Numbered from the stretch's first letter, positions 7,982 through 17,638 are shown. The stretch is 64,000 bases of DNA from Saccharibacillus endophyticus (GCF_013185185.1 NZ_JAAZWE010000004.1:610279-674278); one strand, 5' to 3'. Notes: a model not told the origin generated them from the letters alone. Program-made: numbers and translations.

Positions 7982-8971
7982 TTATCCTTTCCGATTCGCG
8001 GTTTCCTTGCTCGTCGATCCCCAGCGCTTCTCCACCGCTTCATACTCCCTTTGCGTAATCGGCAGCACCGACCCGTGCCTTTTTTTCAACGCGCCGAAAT
8101 CATACTCCCCAGGCTCCGCGATTCGCCAGGCGGCTCCGGTCGTATCGCCGATATCCGTCGTGACGATCGGCAGGTACCCGCCTTGCGTCGAATAACGATC
8201 CACCAGCAGCACCCACCGCTCTTCGCCGTTCAGTTTGAAAAACTGCGGCCCTTCCGCGTCTTTGCCCGTCAGCTTCAGCCCCAGCGATTCCAGCGTGGAC
8301 AGCTTCTCCCACTCGCCGTCCAGACGGCTGCCGCGTTCGAGCGTAATCTGTCCGTCGCCGGAAGCCCGGTAATACCGGTCGCCGACCACAATCATCGTGG
8401 TATCGATGATGCTCGCATTTTCCCCGCGCGAGATATAGGGCTCGGCGGGCGTAAATGTTCGAAAATCGACGGTGCGGCTGCCATAAATATGCAATCCTCG
8501 TTCGCCGCCGTTTTGCGCATCCCGGCTTGACGCCCAAAAAACCAGATAGTCTCCTTGCTGCTCATCATAGATAGCCTCCGGCGCCCAGGCGCAGCCTGCT
8601 TCTTCGGGCGCAAGCTCGATCAATCGCGGCTCTGACCAGTTCACAAGGTCTTCCGATTCCCAGATCACGAGCGATCGGCTTCCGGTCAGCGTCGCTTCGG
8701 CCGAGCTCCAGCCTCCGCGTCCGTAGATGCTGAGATCCGTCGCCAGCAGGTAAAAGCGTTCTCCGTCCGCGCTGCGCAGCAAGTAGGGATCGCGTACGCC
8801 GCGCTCGCCGACCGAAGACGTCAACGCGGGCTGTTCCCGATTGAGATCCTTCCAATGCATCCCGTCCTTGCTCAACGCAAAATAGATTTGCTCGCCGCGC
8901 GCTTCGCTTTCCCCTATAAAATGAATGAACAAGTAGCCGTACAATTCTTCCGTTCCCGCCGGCATTGGCAT
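7982..8971 (-). CDS. Family 43-like glycoside hydrolase, cytoplasmic
   Basis: 329 residues, no signal peptide. The five-bladed propeller pattern of GH43 is visible, with the probable catalytic base in GVRDPYLLR and the acid in CAWAPEAIYDE. A C-terminal sugar-site segment contains GYLPIVTTD. It probably cleaves short arabino- or xylo-oligosaccharides brought in by the transporter encoded just upstream (lipoprotein 9078, permeases 10791 and 11700). ATG at 8971 has GGAGGG 5 nt upstream; a second ATG two codons later is also possible. The long upstream extension of the reading frame lacks a better start. Confidence 0.8.
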   Translation of the reverse strand: MPMPAGTEELYGYLFIHFIGESEARGEQIYFALSKDGMHWKDLNREQPALTSSVGERGVRDPYLLRSADGERFYLLATDLSIYGRGGWSSAEATLTGSRSLVIWESEDLVNWSEPRLIELAPEEAGCAWAPEAIYDEQQGDYLVFWASSRDAQNGGERGLHIYGSRTVDFRTFTPAEPYISRGENASIIDTTMIVVGDRYYRASGDGQITLERGSRLDGEWEKLSTLESLGLKLTGKDAEGPQFFKLNGEERWVLLVDRYSTQGGYLPIVTTDIGDTTGAAWRIAEPGEYDFGALKKRHGSVLPITQREYEAVEKRWGSTSKETANRKG

Positions 8972-9077
8972 GAATCCCTCCGTTTCTTCCCGTTCATCAC
9001 GAACAGGGAGGAGCGCAATTTCTCGCGCTTCCTCCCGATTTTCACGCCCAGCTTGCAGAAATGCCCACCAACTATTG

Positions 9078-10718
9078 TTACTTATACTGACCCGCGTCGA
9101 TCGCTTCCTGTTTCTCGTCCAGAATCTCTTGGTAGCCCGCGTTGAGGTACTGCGTTTTCGCTTCCTCGTACAGCTGATCGAATTGATCTTCCGGCGCAAG
9201 CACGATCTTCAGGTACAGCTCTTGGAACAAGACGTTCAGGTCGGCTTTGTAATCGTTGACGTTTTCCAGCACGACCGTATACAAAGCATCCGGCGTGCGG
9301 AATTCTTCGGTTTCGTCGTAATATTTGATCATGTCGTCGGCCAGGTATTCGTGACCCGGAGGCGACCAGTTGCGTTTGTTGGCGGCCAATGTCGTTTCGG
9401 GATCCGGGTACTGCGCCGTTTCCGTCACGAGCGCCCAATAGTCTTTGTTGTTGTTTTGCGCCAAGACGGACTCGCCTTTGAATTCCGGATCGCGTACGGC
9501 AACGCCTTCTTCGTCCAGCGTGTAGTTTTCGCCTTCGACGCCGTTTTGCAGGAAGAACAGATTATCCGGTTGGCTCATCCACTCCAGGTACATCCAGACC
9601 GCTGCGCGTTCCATCTCGGTCGACTCATAGTTGATGCCCATGATGAAGCCGAACGGCCAGTAGGCGCGTCCCTGCGGCTCGCGGCCTTCCGGCACGCCCG
9701 CGTAAGGAGGCATGATCGCGAACTCGGCATCCGGATTGTTTTTGAGCGTGGCGTCGATGACGTCCGTGTTATTGGTCAGATACGTGCCGAACGTGCCCGT
9801 TTTGCCCGCGACGAACTCGGCTTTGATCTTCGGCTCGTCGGAACGCAGATAGAACTCGCGGTCGACCAGGCCGTTATTGTACTGGTAGTTCAGGTTGCGC
9901 AGATAACGTTCCGTGTCTTCCGTCGTCAGATCCGCTACCGACAGATCGGAATACAGCGCGCGGTACTTCTCGTCGAACGGCCAATCGCGGAACGCGTAGT
10001 TGTAGTTGAACGAATTCTGAATCAAGCTGCCGCCCGTGGTGCCCAGGCCCGCTTCCTTCCATTTGACCAGCATTTCGTTATACTTTTCGAGCGAAGTCAG
10101 GTCTTCCAGCTTCATGCCGACTTTCTCTACCCAGTCTTTGCGGATAATGGTCGTGAAGTTGTCCACGTTCGGACGGGAAGCGAAGAAGAACGTCGGCTTT
10201 TCGTCGATCGTGCCGTACTGCTCGATCGTCTCGCCCATGTTCGCCCAGTATGTAGGCGCGTAGTTTTTGATCTCTTCGTGATTCAGCTCCTGCAGCACTT
10301 CTTCCCCGTAATAAGCCAACGCTTGCGGCATATCGTAGTGGAAAATGATGTCCGGCGCTTTGCGCGAAGCCAGCAGCTGCTCGAAGTCGGTCACTTCGCT
10401 GGCGCGGGTAATCGGAACGAAGTTAACGCTTACATTATACTTGTCGCCGAATTCCTTTTGAATCCACCGGGTGTAATAGTTGTCCGTGACGTTCCAACCT
10501 TCGAAAGCGCGCTCGTAAACGGGAATATCGAGCTGCACTTTTTCCGGAAATCCTTTCGAGTAATCCGCAAAGCCTTCCGCAGCCGTCGCGGGCGTATCGC
10601 CCGATGCCGCCGAACCTCCCGCTTCATTCGTGCTTCCTCCGCCGCCCGTACATCCGGCCAACAAACTGACAAGCGCAAGTCCGGTTACCCATAACGAAGC
10701 TTTTTTCTTTTGACTCAT
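9078..10718 (-). CDS. Extracellular sugar-binding lipoprotein (LipO/YtcQ type)
   Basis: 546 residues. A Lys-rich start and a hydrophobic stretch end in LALVSLLAGCTGGGG, a lipobox with the lipidated Cys near residue 22, followed by a Gly/Ser/Ala linker and a large type-1 binding-protein fold. The length is typical of the LplA/LipO/YtcQ group that works with LplB/LplC-like permeases, and the two permease genes are immediately upstream. AAGGGGG precedes ATG 10718. The ligand is probably an oligosaccharide from plant cell wall, judged by the neighbouring GH43-like enzyme. Confidence 0.9.
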   Translation of the reverse strand: MSQKKKASLWVTGLALVSLLAGCTGGGGSTNEAGGSAASGDTPATAAEGFADYSKGFPEKVQLDIPVYERAFEGWNVTDNYYTRWIQKEFGDKYNVSVNFVPITRASEVTDFEQLLASRKAPDIIFHYDMPQALAYYGEEVLQELNHEEIKNYAPTYWANMGETIEQYGTIDEKPTFFFASRPNVDNFTTIIRKDWVEKVGMKLEDLTSLEKYNEMLVKWKEAGLGTTGGSLIQNSFNYNYAFRDWPFDEKYRALYSDLSVADLTTEDTERYLRNLNYQYNNGLVDREFYLRSDEPKIKAEFVAGKTGTFGTYLTNNTDVIDATLKNNPDAEFAIMPPYAGVPEGREPQGRAYWPFGFIMGINYESTEMERAAVWMYLEWMSQPDNLFFLQNGVEGENYTLDEEGVAVRDPEFKGESVLAQNNNKDYWALVTETAQYPDPETTLAANKRNWSPPGHEYLADDMIKYYDETEEFRTPDALYTVVLENVNDYKADLNVLFQELYLKIVLAPEDQFDQLYEEAKTQYLNAGYQEILDEKQEAIDAGQYK

Positions 10719-10790
10719 TCCTAGTCCCCCTTCGTTTTTTGAAATAGCAGCTTGTCTCACTTTAATATCAGGTTGAGACAAGTCGCCGAA

Positions 10791-11687
10791 CTACTCTTTC
10801 ACCGCGCCGAGCATCGTGCCTTGAACGAAATACTTCTGGACGAACGGATAGATGCAGATGATCGGAAGCGTGGCGAACACGACGACGGCGGCTTTCATGA
10901 CCTCGGGATTGCTGAGCGTCACTTGGGTCGCTTCCAATTGGAAGCTTTCGCTCGCCTGAACGATCAGGTAGTACAACTTCAATTGCAGCGGACGCAGATC
11001 GACATTGTGCTTGATGTAAAACAACGCGTCCTGATAAGCATTCCAGCGGCCTACCGCGTAGAAAAGCGACAGGGTTGCCAAAATGGGTTTGGACAGCGGA
11101 AGCACGATACTCCAGAGAATTCGGAAGTGACCGGCTCCGTCGATCCGCGCGGATTCCTCCAGGCTGATCGGCACGCTGTGGGTAAACGTCGTTTTCATGA
11201 TCAACAAGTTGAACGCGCTGAACGATAGCGGCAGTATGAGCGACCAAATCGTATCCAGCATGTTCAGGTTGTTGATGAGCATGTATTCCGGAATGATCCC
11301 GCCGCTGAAGTACATGGTGAAGAGGAAAATGAAGGTCAGCGTCGAGCGGCCTTTCAATTGTCTGCGGGACAGCGGATACGCCGCACAGATCGTGACGACC
11401 ATCCCGAGTATCGTGAACAGCACGGTGACGATCACGGATACGTAGAGGGAACGCAAAATGCTGGCGTCGGCGAAAATTTTGGTGTAAGCCTCGATATTGA
11501 AGCCTTGCGGCAGCAGGTAAACCTTGTTCGCGATGACGTAGGCATCTTCGCTGAACGACTTGGCGACGATATGCAGGTACGGCAGAAAACAGATCAGGGA
11601 CACGACGACCAGCGCCGCATGGATCACGAATCCCCAGATATCAAAGCGTTTTTTGCTGCCGACCGGAGCGTTGCTTACGGCTTTCAT
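10791..11687 (-). CDS. Sugar ABC transporter permease (YtcP/LplC type)
   Basis: 298 residues with six predicted membrane helices, the first in HAALVVVSLICFLPYLHIVA. The inner-membrane coupling loop of binding-protein-dependent permeases is present (EEAR-type EESARIDGAGHFRILWSIVLP). The gene has GGAGG 8 nt before ATG 11687 and is 12 nt downstream of the partner permease. No ATPase gene is in this operon; LplB/LplC systems generally share a common MsmX-type ATPase encoded elsewhere. Confidence 0.93.
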   Translation of the reverse strand: MKAVSNAPVGSKKRFDIWGFVIHAALVVVSLICFLPYLHIVAKSFSEDAYVIANKVYLLPQGFNIEAYTKIFADASILRSLYVSVIVTVLFTILGMVVTICAAYPLSRRQLKGRSTLTFIFLFTMYFSGGIIPEYMLINNLNMLDTIWSLILPLSFSAFNLLIMKTTFTHSVPISLEESARIDGAGHFRILWSIVLPLSKPILATLSLFYAVGRWNAYQDALFYIKHNVDLRPLQLKLYYLIVQASESFQLEATQVTLSNPEVMKAAVVVFATLPIICIYPFVQKYFVQGTMLGAVKE

Positions 11688-11699
11688 GTTTTTCCTCCT

Positions 11700-12662
11700 T
11701 TACAGCAGGCCGTCTTCGCCCATTTTTTTGGCGATCCGGTCGGCCGTCAGTACGAGTACCAGTCCGATCAGCGCCTGGAACAATCCCAAAGCGGTCGCGC
11801 GGCTGATGTCTCCGCCTTCGATGCCCCACCGGTATACGAGTACCGGAATCGTAGTCGTGAATTCGGTCGTGGCTCGGTTAAGCAGCGCGTAGATCCGTTC
11901 GAACGAACCGCCCATGACGCCGCCCAAGCTCATGATAAGCAGGGTCACGATCGTCGGCCGGATCGAAGGAAGCGTGATATTCCACATTTTGCGCCAGCGG
12001 CTCGCCCCGTCGACGGTTGCCGCTTCGTACATTTCCGGATTGATGCTGCTCATCGCGGCCAGGTAAATGATCGTGCCCCAGCCCATGCTCTGCCAGATCC
12101 CGATCGCCAGATAACTGATGAGCCAATTGGTATCCTGCTGGAGGAACGGTATTCGCTCCGCGCCCAGCGTCACGAGCAGGTTGTTGATCATCCCGTTGCC
12201 TTCGCCGAGCAATTGGTACGCCATCGCCCCGATAATGACCCAGGACAAGAAGTGCGGCAGATACAGCATCGTCTGATTGACCCGCTTGAACAGAACGTTT
12301 TTGACTTCGTGCAGCAGCAGGGCCAAGAAGATCGGCACCGTGAAGCTGAACAGCAGATCCAGCACGTTCAATAACAGCGTGTTGCGCACCGCTCTCGCGA
12401 AGTCCGGCTTGGCGAACAGTTCTTGGAAAATCTCCATGCCGACCCATTCGCTTCCCCAGAACCCTTTCGCGATCTTGTAATCCTTAAAGGCGAGGACCAG
12501 TCCCGCGAGCGGCGTATATTTGAACACCAACACCAGCACCAGCGGAAGAATCAGAAGCGTGTACAACTGCCAATCGCGCCGTAAATAATAGAGCGGACCG
12601 TAACGACTCTCTTTCAGTAAAGCGGTTTCATTTTTGCTTTTGGCTACGCTGATTCCCTTCAC
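11700..12662 (-). CDS. Sugar ABC transporter permease (LplB/YteP type)
   Basis: 320 residues. A basic N-terminus precedes the hallmark first helix LYTLLILPLVLVLVFKYTPL and the GLVLAFKDYKIAKG motif of LplB proteins. The EAA-type coupling loop reads YEAATVDGASRWRKMWNITL. GTG at 12662 has GGGAGG 7 nt upstream and fits better than the ATG ten codons earlier. First transporter gene after the AraC-type sensor, so it is the likely start of a transcript covering 12662 down to 7982. Confidence 0.93.
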   Translation of the reverse strand: MKGISVAKSKNETALLKESRYGPLYYLRRDWQLYTLLILPLVLVLVFKYTPLAGLVLAFKDYKIAKGFWGSEWVGMEIFQELFAKPDFARAVRNTLLLNVLDLLFSFTVPIFLALLLHEVKNVLFKRVNQTMLYLPHFLSWVIIGAMAYQLLGEGNGMINNLLVTLGAERIPFLQQDTNWLISYLAIGIWQSMGWGTIIYLAAMSSINPEMYEAATVDGASRWRKMWNITLPSIRPTIVTLLIMSLGGVMGGSFERIYALLNRATTEFTTTIPVLVYRWGIEGGDISRATALGLFQALIGLVLVLTADRIAKKMGEDGLL

Positions 12663-12763
12663 CTTGCCACCTCCCGTCTCACTTTTTCCCATCCGTCGCC
12701 GGACATGTGCCTATCATAGCCGCGGCTTTCGGGATCGGTAAACGACGAGTGTTGATGCTGGTG

Positions 12764-12845
12764 GTCATTTTTGATTCAAGCCCCGGTTTTACAGGGAAAA
12801 TAAGGGTTTGGAAGATCATTTCCGGTGGTCGGAATCAAAAATGAC
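12764..12845 (-). promoter_or_regulatory. 14-bp inverted repeat upstream of the sugar uptake operon
   Basis: GTCATTTTTGATTC (12764-12777) and GAATCAAAAATGAC (12832-12845) are exact inverted copies 54 bases apart. They flank the probable promoter region of the permease operon, just after the AraC regulator stop at 12885. They could be paired operator half-sites bound by the neighbouring regulator across a loop, or the arms of an mRNA hairpin. The wide spacing and AraC context favour operators, but this is inference. Confidence 0.5.
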
Positions 12846-12884
12846 ACCTGCGCAAAACGGGAATCCGGCAGTCGAAAGCTTGGT

Positions 12885-15152
12885 TCAAGAAGTGCGATAT
12901 TGCGTCTTGTAAGCACTTGGCGCCATGCCTTCGTATTTGTGGAAAAAGCGGTTGAAACTGCGCGCGTTTTCATAGCCGACGGCGGAGGCAATCTCCGTAA
13001 TGGTTCGTTCGTTTTCCAACAGCAGCTGCTTGGCCTTCTCGATTCTAAGCTTGTTGAGCGAGTCGATCAGGCTGGAACCGTTCATCTCGTACACGATTTT
13101 CCGCATGTACGAATAGCTGATCCCGATCTCTTTCGCCATATCCTCGAACACGACATCCTCGCAGTAATGCTCGCGCAAATAATGCATGATCCGGTCCGCG
13201 TGAGACCGACTTTCTTCGTTCGCCGGCTTCATCGCTCCGACGATCCCCGCATAGAAATCATGAATGTACGTCTGCAAGTCGTCCAGCGTATCCAGCGACG
13301 CAATCGTCGAATAGACGCTGCCTCGACCGGCAACGGTTCGGGCCGCCCGGCTGTCCGTTTCCTGAAGATGCTTGATCGTGACGCCGACCAGCTGATTGTA
13401 GATGAACAGGATATTGTCATGGGAAATGTAATCGGCAGAGCGGATATCTTCGGCGATTCGCTCCAGCTCGGCATCGATTTTGTCCAGATCGCCCGCATCG
13501 AGGAAGTTGAGAATCCGGCGCTCGCTGCAATCCGGATACATGTACTTCATTTCGCGATTTTCTTCCTCCTCGCTGTAATGAATGCCTCCGCTGCCCGCGA
13601 TCATGCGTTTTTTGACGGCTTCCAGCGCTTCGGCTGCCAGGTCCGGAATGCTGGTCGTCCGTTTCGCGCGCCTGCTGACGCCGATCGTCACCGTATGTTC
13701 CAGCAGCTCGGCTGCCTTTTCCCGAACCCGCTCGATATATTGGTGAATCTCGTCGCGGCGTTCCTTGCTTTCTTCTTGGCCGTCGTTCAGAACCAACGTG
13801 AAGTAGCCGTCGCCGCGATACAAAAACTGCCCGATTAGCCCGTCTTCGAACAAACTGTCGCAATAGGCGCTCAGCAGATGGCGGTGGTAGCTTCGGGTCT
13901 CGGAATTATGCTTGCTGGAATAACCCCGATAGCCGTCGATCGAGATCGCCACGACGAGCAGATAGGTATAGGGAAACACATGCGAAGCCGCTTCATCCGC
14001 TTCTCCGCGCAGCAATCGCTGAACCGTCAAGCTGCGCGCGTCCCGCTCCCGTTCCCGCAGCAGTTCGTGCAGCTTGGCCTCCTCGCCCTGCATCCGGCGG
14101 AACGCCGTTTCCAAAAACGCGAATTCGTTCTGGCCGGGCACGCCCAGATAACCGCGCAGCGTCAGCGTACGCACCAGTTCGCGGGCCGGCTTGGAGAACC
14201 ATGCGGCCAGGAACAAGGTAGCGAAGGCTCCGATAAAGATCACGATCACGGTCAGCACGATGATGCCCCGCTGCTGCGTATGGGTTCGGGTTAACAATTC
14301 CTGCACGGAGTAGGTACTGAGATGCGTCCAGCCGAGGGCTTCGGAATTCGTCCAGGCATAAAGCACCCGATCCCCGTCCGTTTCTCCGAACGAATAACCG
14401 TCCACGGAGACTTTTTCCCTCAGCACGTCGAAAAAAGGCAGCACGTCGGCATCGTTCAACAGCAGGCTTTTATCGGCATGGGAAATCACTTTGTTTTTCG
14501 AATCGATCAGCGCATAGTTCGTATTCGCTTCATTCGAAGACGACAAATAATCTTCCAACTGACTCTCGCGCAAATTGACGACGATCGTTCCCCGGGTCGT
14601 CGTCGATAATCGGCTGAGCGGCAGCACGTAGGAAACGACGGGTACGCCGGATTCCAACTTGCGCGGATACCAGATGCCTTCTATCCCCCGCTGTTCCTTC
14701 AGCGCATCCTCAAGCCAGTCCATAGGCTCGTATCGGCTCAAGGTCGTGATGCTTCTGTCGGTAGAGACCACGTAATCGGAATCTTCCAGATAGAAAAAAG
14801 ACGAAGCCACGCCTTCCGCCCGGCGATTCAGGTTGGTCAGCTCCCGCATGATCGCCATCGCGCGGCTGATATTGCCGTAATCCGCGCTCAATGCTTCATA
14901 AGTGGGAAAAGGACGAATCCGGTCGAACGTCCCCGTAGCCGACAAACGGACCGTGTCCTGCGACAGGCTGTTGAGCGCGCTCTCGTTCAACCTGCGGCTG
15001 GCCACGAGCTCCGCAAGCGAAGAATCGGCAATCTCACGTTCGGAATTGCGTAGGCTCTGCTCGCTGCTATACCAAGTCAGGATACTGACGGGAATGACCA
15101 TCACAATAAATAAAATGCAGGCTAACTGCAGTGTCATCGGGAAACGTTTCAA
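12885..15152 (-). CDS. Membrane-anchored AraC family sensor-regulator (YtdP type)
   Basis: 755 residues. Two membrane helices (residues about 8-30, LACILFIVMVIPVSILTWYS, and about 290-312) enclose an extracellular ligand-sensing region of Cache type. A cytoplasmic linker and a degenerate cyclase-like segment follow, then a C-terminal AraC DNA-binding domain (ADRIMHYLREHYCEDVVFED, EIASAVGYENARSFNRFFHK). It would sense a sugar outside the cell and switch on the transporter operon downstream. TTG at 15152 has GGAGG 7 nt before it; earlier in-frame sequence is AT-rich and has no start with a site. Confidence 0.88.
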   Translation of the reverse strand: MKRFPMTLQLACILFIVMVIPVSILTWYSSEQSLRNSEREIADSSLAELVASRRLNESALNSLSQDTVRLSATGTFDRIRPFPTYEALSADYGNISRAMAIMRELTNLNRRAEGVASSFFYLEDSDYVVSTDRSITTLSRYEPMDWLEDALKEQRGIEGIWYPRKLESGVPVVSYVLPLSRLSTTTRGTIVVNLRESQLEDYLSSSNEANTNYALIDSKNKVISHADKSLLLNDADVLPFFDVLREKVSVDGYSFGETDGDRVLYAWTNSEALGWTHLSTYSVQELLTRTHTQQRGIIVLTVIVIFIGAFATLFLAAWFSKPARELVRTLTLRGYLGVPGQNEFAFLETAFRRMQGEEAKLHELLRERERDARSLTVQRLLRGEADEAASHVFPYTYLLVVAISIDGYRGYSSKHNSETRSYHRHLLSAYCDSLFEDGLIGQFLYRGDGYFTLVLNDGQEESKERRDEIHQYIERVREKAAELLEHTVTIGVSRRAKRTTSIPDLAAEALEAVKKRMIAGSGGIHYSEEEENREMKYMYPDCSERRILNFLDAGDLDKIDAELERIAEDIRSADYISHDNILFIYNQLVGVTIKHLQETDSRAARTVAGRGSVYSTIASLDTLDDLQTYIHDFYAGIVGAMKPANEESRSHADRIMHYLREHYCEDVVFEDMAKEIGISYSYMRKIVYEMNGSSLIDSLNKLRIEKAKQLLLENERTITEIASAVGYENARSFNRFFHKYEGMAPSAYKTQYRTS

Positions 15153-15189
15153 GGTGACACCTCCGCTTCTTAACAGGTTGATTAACCTT

Positions 15190-15204
15190 TTGGTAACGCT
15201 TACA
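15190..15204. promoter_or_regulatory. Candidate catabolite-responsive (cre) site
   Basis: TTGGTAACGCTTACA matches the cre pattern WTGNAANCGNWNNCW at all but one fixed position. It lies 38 nt upstream of the sensor-regulator start, where CcpA binding would repress the sugar operon when preferred carbon is present. A single match by eye, so moderate weight only. Confidence 0.4.
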
Positions 15205-15390
15205 AATTTGCTTTTGTTAATGACTACCTTATATATTAATTTATGACCCTCTGGTTTGTCCACGTATGAATTCTTTGATTTGGCCTGTTTTTTGTGGTTA
15301 GGTGATCGAGATTTGTTTTTAAAATACAATCCGGATAACTTTTACAGGATTTTTCCCATTCGACGAGTAAGTATTAAAAAGGAGTTGAGC

Positions 15391-16278
15391 ATGGCTTGCG
15401 ACGCCCATATTTTTGAAAAGGATGATTTGATGAACCTTCCTGCCGAACATCGCTTCAACGTTGCCAGACCTCAAGATACACCGGACTTCCCCGGTAACGC
15501 CCAGCCCTGGGCCGACGCTTTGATTCCGTTCTCGCTTTCCGGCGAGGAAGCCGAAGAACGGTTCCGCGCTTGGAGCAAAAGTCGACGTTTTACGCCGCGT
15601 TCCTTTGTTCGAGAAGCCTCCCTCAGTTCTGCGACTCCCGTATTCCTGCCGTTCTGGTCATTTTCGATGGGAACGCGTTCAACTTATACGGCAGAACGCG
15701 GAGACGACAGCACGAACTATAACACGCATACCCGAACCGATTCGAACGGTAACACCGAGACTTATACGGAAAGCACGACGGTAACGAATTATCATGCGGT
15801 AAGCGGAGATCACGAACAAATTTTCGAAGCCGTGACGGTCCCGGCTTCCGCGCGTTTCGACATTAAACTGATCGACAAATCGGCAGCATTCGATTTTTCC
15901 GCGCTTTCTCCTTGCTCTCCCGGCTACATGCGAAGCTGCGTGCTTGCGGCACCCGAAGTCGCTTTCCCGCAAGGCTGGGAAAGCGGCAAAGCACGTATCG
16001 GGCGTACCCTGAAAGACGCGATCACGCGAAAAATCGGCGGAAATTCCGTAAGGGATTTGAAGATTCAAACGGATTATGCAGGCCCGCGTTTTCGACGCGT
16101 GCTGTTACCTTTTTACGCCTTCCAATACGAATACCGCGGAAAACGCCTGGCCGGTCTGGTTAACGGTCAAAACGGCACGGTCGCCGGGGATGTGCCGCGC
16201 AGCGGGATGAAGATTTTGACAACGATTCTGATCAGCATGGTTATAGCAGCTTGGATGTTGTATTTGCTTGTTCGCTGA
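15391..16278 (+). CDS. Membrane protein of a zinc-ribbon-associated family, ribbon missing
   Basis: 295 residues, function unknown. The middle matches a family I recall as large TFIIB-type zinc-ribbon membrane proteins: ALIPFSLSGEEAEERFRAW, RRFTPRSF, TPVFLPFWSF, VPASARFD and the FSALSPCSPGYM region. A single C-terminal helix (LTTILISMVIAAWMLYLLVR) anchors it. Members usually start with two CxxC pairs; here the first 45 residues hold only one Cys and no ribbon, so it may be a shortened form. AAAAAGGAG lies 7 nt before ATG 15391. It converges on the gene at 16367. Confidence 0.7.
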   Translation: MACDAHIFEKDDLMNLPAEHRFNVARPQDTPDFPGNAQPWADALIPFSLSGEEAEERFRAWSKSRRFTPRSFVREASLSSATPVFLPFWSFSMGTRSTYTAERGDDSTNYNTHTRTDSNGNTETYTESTTVTNYHAVSGDHEQIFEAVTVPASARFDIKLIDKSAAFDFSALSPCSPGYMRSCVLAAPEVAFPQGWESGKARIGRTLKDAITRKIGGNSVRDLKIQTDYAGPRFRRVLLPFYAFQYEYRGKRLAGLVNGQNGTVAGDVPRSGMKILTTILISMVIAAWMLYLLVR

Positions 16279-16304
16279 ACAAGAAATTTGCAGGCACGAC
16301 CCGA

Positions 16305-16354
16305 CAAAAAAAACGCCGCTTGCCCACAAAGGGCGAACGACGGTCTTCTTTTTT
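16305..16354. terminator. Bidirectional terminator between convergent genes
   Basis: An imperfect GC-rich stem around GCTTGCCC / GGGCGAAC (loop ACAAA, 16326-16330) has eight A on its left side and a T-rich run (16345-16354) on its right. It can therefore end both the plus gene at 16278 and the minus gene at 16367. Confidence 0.8.
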
Positions 16355-16366
16355 CTGTCGGCATGC

Positions 16367-16690
16367 CTATTCCGCGCGCATATCCGTCACCCGCATGTTC
16401 CGGCTGAACACCGCGCCGTCGCTGGACAGCTTGAACGACGGGTAATCCCGGTCCGCTTCCAGCTTCATCACCGGATCGAACTGCTGCTCCTGCTGGCGGT
16501 CAGTCCAGACTTCGAACGACTCCGACTCCACCGCGATGTCCGTGTCCCACGGCTTGTCCGCGATCTGAAGCGTCACGACGCCGTTGCAGCCGCAGTTGAT
16601 CGTATCGTACACGAGCCGCAAGGTGCCGGGACGCTCGCCGATTTTTTCTTTGATTTTGCTTTCCGTGTAATCGTCCATTTGAAGGCGCAT
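16367..16690 (-). CDS. HesB/YqkB-like Fe-S biosynthesis family protein
   Basis: 107 residues. The pattern LRLVYDTINCGCNGVVTLQI is close to small HesB-like proteins annotated as iron-sulfur cluster biosynthesis family (B. subtilis YqkB). However, the canonical three-Cys carrier motif is reduced to CGC in the middle and no C-terminal CGC is present. Cluster binding is therefore doubtful. GGAGGG lies 9 nt before ATG 16690. Stand-alone, followed by a shared terminator. Confidence 0.65.
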   Translation of the reverse strand: MRLQMDDYTESKIKEKIGERPGTLRLVYDTINCGCNGVVTLQIADKPWDTDIAVESESFEVWTDRQQEQQFDPVMKLEADRDYPSFKLSSDGAVFSRNMRVTDMRAE

Positions 16691-16729
16691 GAATGGTTTC
16701 CCTCCTAGTATTGTGACTGTTCTTTTATT

Positions 16730-17566
16730 TTACCCCTTTTTCCGATAAAAAAGCGGCGCCTGCCCCGTCACTTCCTTAAACACCCGTCCGAAATGCGTCA
16801 CGCTCCCGAATCCGACTTTCCGCGCGATGACGTTCACCTTGAGCGACGATCCCAGCAGCAGCGTGATCGCTTCCTTCACCCGCACGCTGTTCACGTATTC
16901 CACGAACGTGAACCCCGTCGCTTCTTTAAAAGAACGGCTGATGGAATACGGACTCACGTACAGCCGCTCCGCCAAACGCTCCAGCGTCAATTCCTCCATA
17001 TAATGCTCGTTAATGTACCGGACCACCTCGAAGATTCGCTCGTGCATCGGATTCGACGCCGCCGGCTGCTCCTCCGTCTCGACCGGAAGCTGACGGCAGC
17101 AGGCGATGAGCAGCTGCACCGTCAGCGCCCGCGCGTAGTCTTCGTATCCCGGCTGCTCCTCCTTCATCTCGCGCATCATCTGCTCCGCCAACGCGTCGAT
17201 CGCGGCGGAAGCGTAGGTCCCTTTTTTCAACAATACATAATCCCGCTCGAACAACGGACGCAGCCCTTCGGCTCTCGAAGGACCGTCCGCGGTCAAATAC
17301 CTCTCGTGCACGTTGACCACCAACCGCTCGTAATCCGGCGTCTCCGCGTGGGTCGTCCGGTGCAGTACGTTCGGCGCCACGACGACGATATCGCCTTCTT
17401 CGATTACGAACGTGCGGTCTTTGATAAAAAACTTCCGCTCTCCGTCCATCATGTAAAAAAACTCGTACGTCGCATGGAAATGGCTGGTCGTCATCCGATA
17501 ACTCGGCCCGTTCCGGTAATGCACCAAAAAAGTCTCGTTTCCGTTATCGTAATACAGTTCTTCCAT
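16730..17566 (-). CDS. AraC family regulator with N-terminal cupin
   Basis: 278 residues. An N-terminal cupin sugar-binding domain (TSHFHATYEFFYMMDGERKF, VVAPNVLHRT) is followed by a C-terminal pair of helix-turn-helix units (LTLERLAERLYVSPYSISRS, IARKVGFGSVTHFGRVFKEV). GAGG precedes ATG 17566. It is divergent from the GH105 gene at 17755, so it most likely activates that gene in response to a pectin-derived sugar. Confidence 0.88.
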   Translation of the reverse strand: MEELYYDNGNETFLVHYRNGPSYRMTTSHFHATYEFFYMMDGERKFFIKDRTFVIEEGDIVVVAPNVLHRTTHAETPDYERLVVNVHERYLTADGPSRAEGLRPLFERDYVLLKKGTYASAAIDALAEQMMREMKEEQPGYEDYARALTVQLLIACCRQLPVETEEQPAASNPMHERIFEVVRYINEHYMEELTLERLAERLYVSPYSISRSFKEATGFTFVEYVNSVRVKEAITLLLGSSLKVNVIARKVGFGSVTHFGRVFKEVTGQAPLFYRKKG

Positions 17567-17638
17567 GCGCGCGCCTCTTTCCGTTTCCGACTTTCTTTCC
17601 ATTATAACGGTCCGGCGCATGATCGCAAGATCCGAGAA

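Noticed and set aside
8970..10694. 574-codon plus-strand frame opposite the sugar-binding lipoprotein
   Set aside because: Antisense shadow: low-complexity Arg/Phe/Val composition, no ribosome site, while the minus strand encodes a lipoprotein with a clear lipobox.
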